Shown: positions 6,891 through 6,958 of the stretch, in pieces
How positions within the stretch are numbered: position 1 is the stretch's first letter
Layout: every line of letters begins with the position of its first letter
From: Nitrospirota bacterium
Lineage (GTDB): Bacteria; Nitrospinota; Nitrospinia; Nitrospinales; Nitrospinaceae
Direction of reading: 5' to 3'
DNA: 6,958 nucleotides
Assembly (NCBI GenBank): GCA_030600405.1
Contig: JAUVMD010000065.1
Coordinates: 1-6,958 of the forward strand
Program-made: the position numbers and the translations under genes
Notes under the pieces: generated by a model
The model's input: only the letters and a program-made list of their open reading frames with translations
Database searches by the model: none
What the model was told of the DNA's origin: nothing

Positions 6891-6958
6891 ATGATTGCCA
6901 GCCCCGATCACATTTGCGCCAATATTCAGAACTCGCTGATGGAGTCCGGCCTGTATTC
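6891..6958 (+). CDS. Start of an unidentified gene, cut by the right edge
   Basis: An ATG at 6891 opens a frame that runs without stop to the end of the window (MIASPDHICANIQNSLMESG and on). An in-frame TAA at 6879-6881 excludes an earlier ATG/GTG start. There is only a weak purine tract (GAAG, 6885-6888) close to the ATG, and no clear promoter. It would be divergent from the LON domain gene. Twenty-two codons are too few to name a family, and the frame may be chance. Confidence 0.4.
   Translation, partial: MIASPDHICANIQNSLMESGLY

Overview
The window carries five complete protein-coding genes plus one gene cut at each edge. Coding density is very high and intergenic gaps are short. I see no tRNA, rRNA, CRISPR array, insertion sequence or phage gene. 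The sequence is moderately GC-rich, with AGGA/GGAG-type ribosome binding sites and occasional GTG starts. Protein content (TesA-type esterase, Lon N-terminal domain protein, COG1032-type radical SAM protein, Rieske-glutamate synthase fusion) points to a free-living Gram-negative-like bacterium. A Nitrospinota-type or deltaproteobacterial-type genome is a reasonable but unproven guess from style alone.

Layout from left to right: (1) positions 2-475 (+), the 3' part of a TesA-like SGNH esterase; (2) 489-1586 (-), a divergent member of the TrpD/TrpD2 phosphoribosyltransferase-fold family, convergent with the esterase (13-nt gap) and divergent from the next gene (39-nt gap); (3) 1626-3377 (+), a radical SAM protein with a B12-binding-like N-terminal region and a four-cysteine C-terminal tail; (4) 3394-4284 (+), a CDP-alcohol phosphatidyltransferase with a perfect active-site signature, 16 nt behind the radical SAM gene and probably co-transcribed with it; (5) 4365-5981 (+), a Rieske [2Fe-2S] domain fused to an FMN/[3Fe-4S] glutamate-synthase-type domain; (6) 5996-6685 (-), a stand-alone Lon N-terminal (substrate-binding) domain protein, convergent with the previous gene (14-nt gap), with a good GTG start and a tandem TATAAT promoter upstream; (7) 6891 to the right edge (+), the first codons of an unidentified gene.

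The genes do not form one obvious pathway. The two points of functional interest are the radical SAM / CDP-alcohol phosphatidyltransferase pair, which suggests a modified phospholipid or headgroup product, and the Rieske-GltS fusion, which puts two Fe-S centres and an FMN on one chain without the glutaminase domain of classical glutamate synthase. The 205-nt stretch 6686-6890 holds the promoter of gene 6 and no other convincing feature; there is no gene-free stretch longer than 300 bases.
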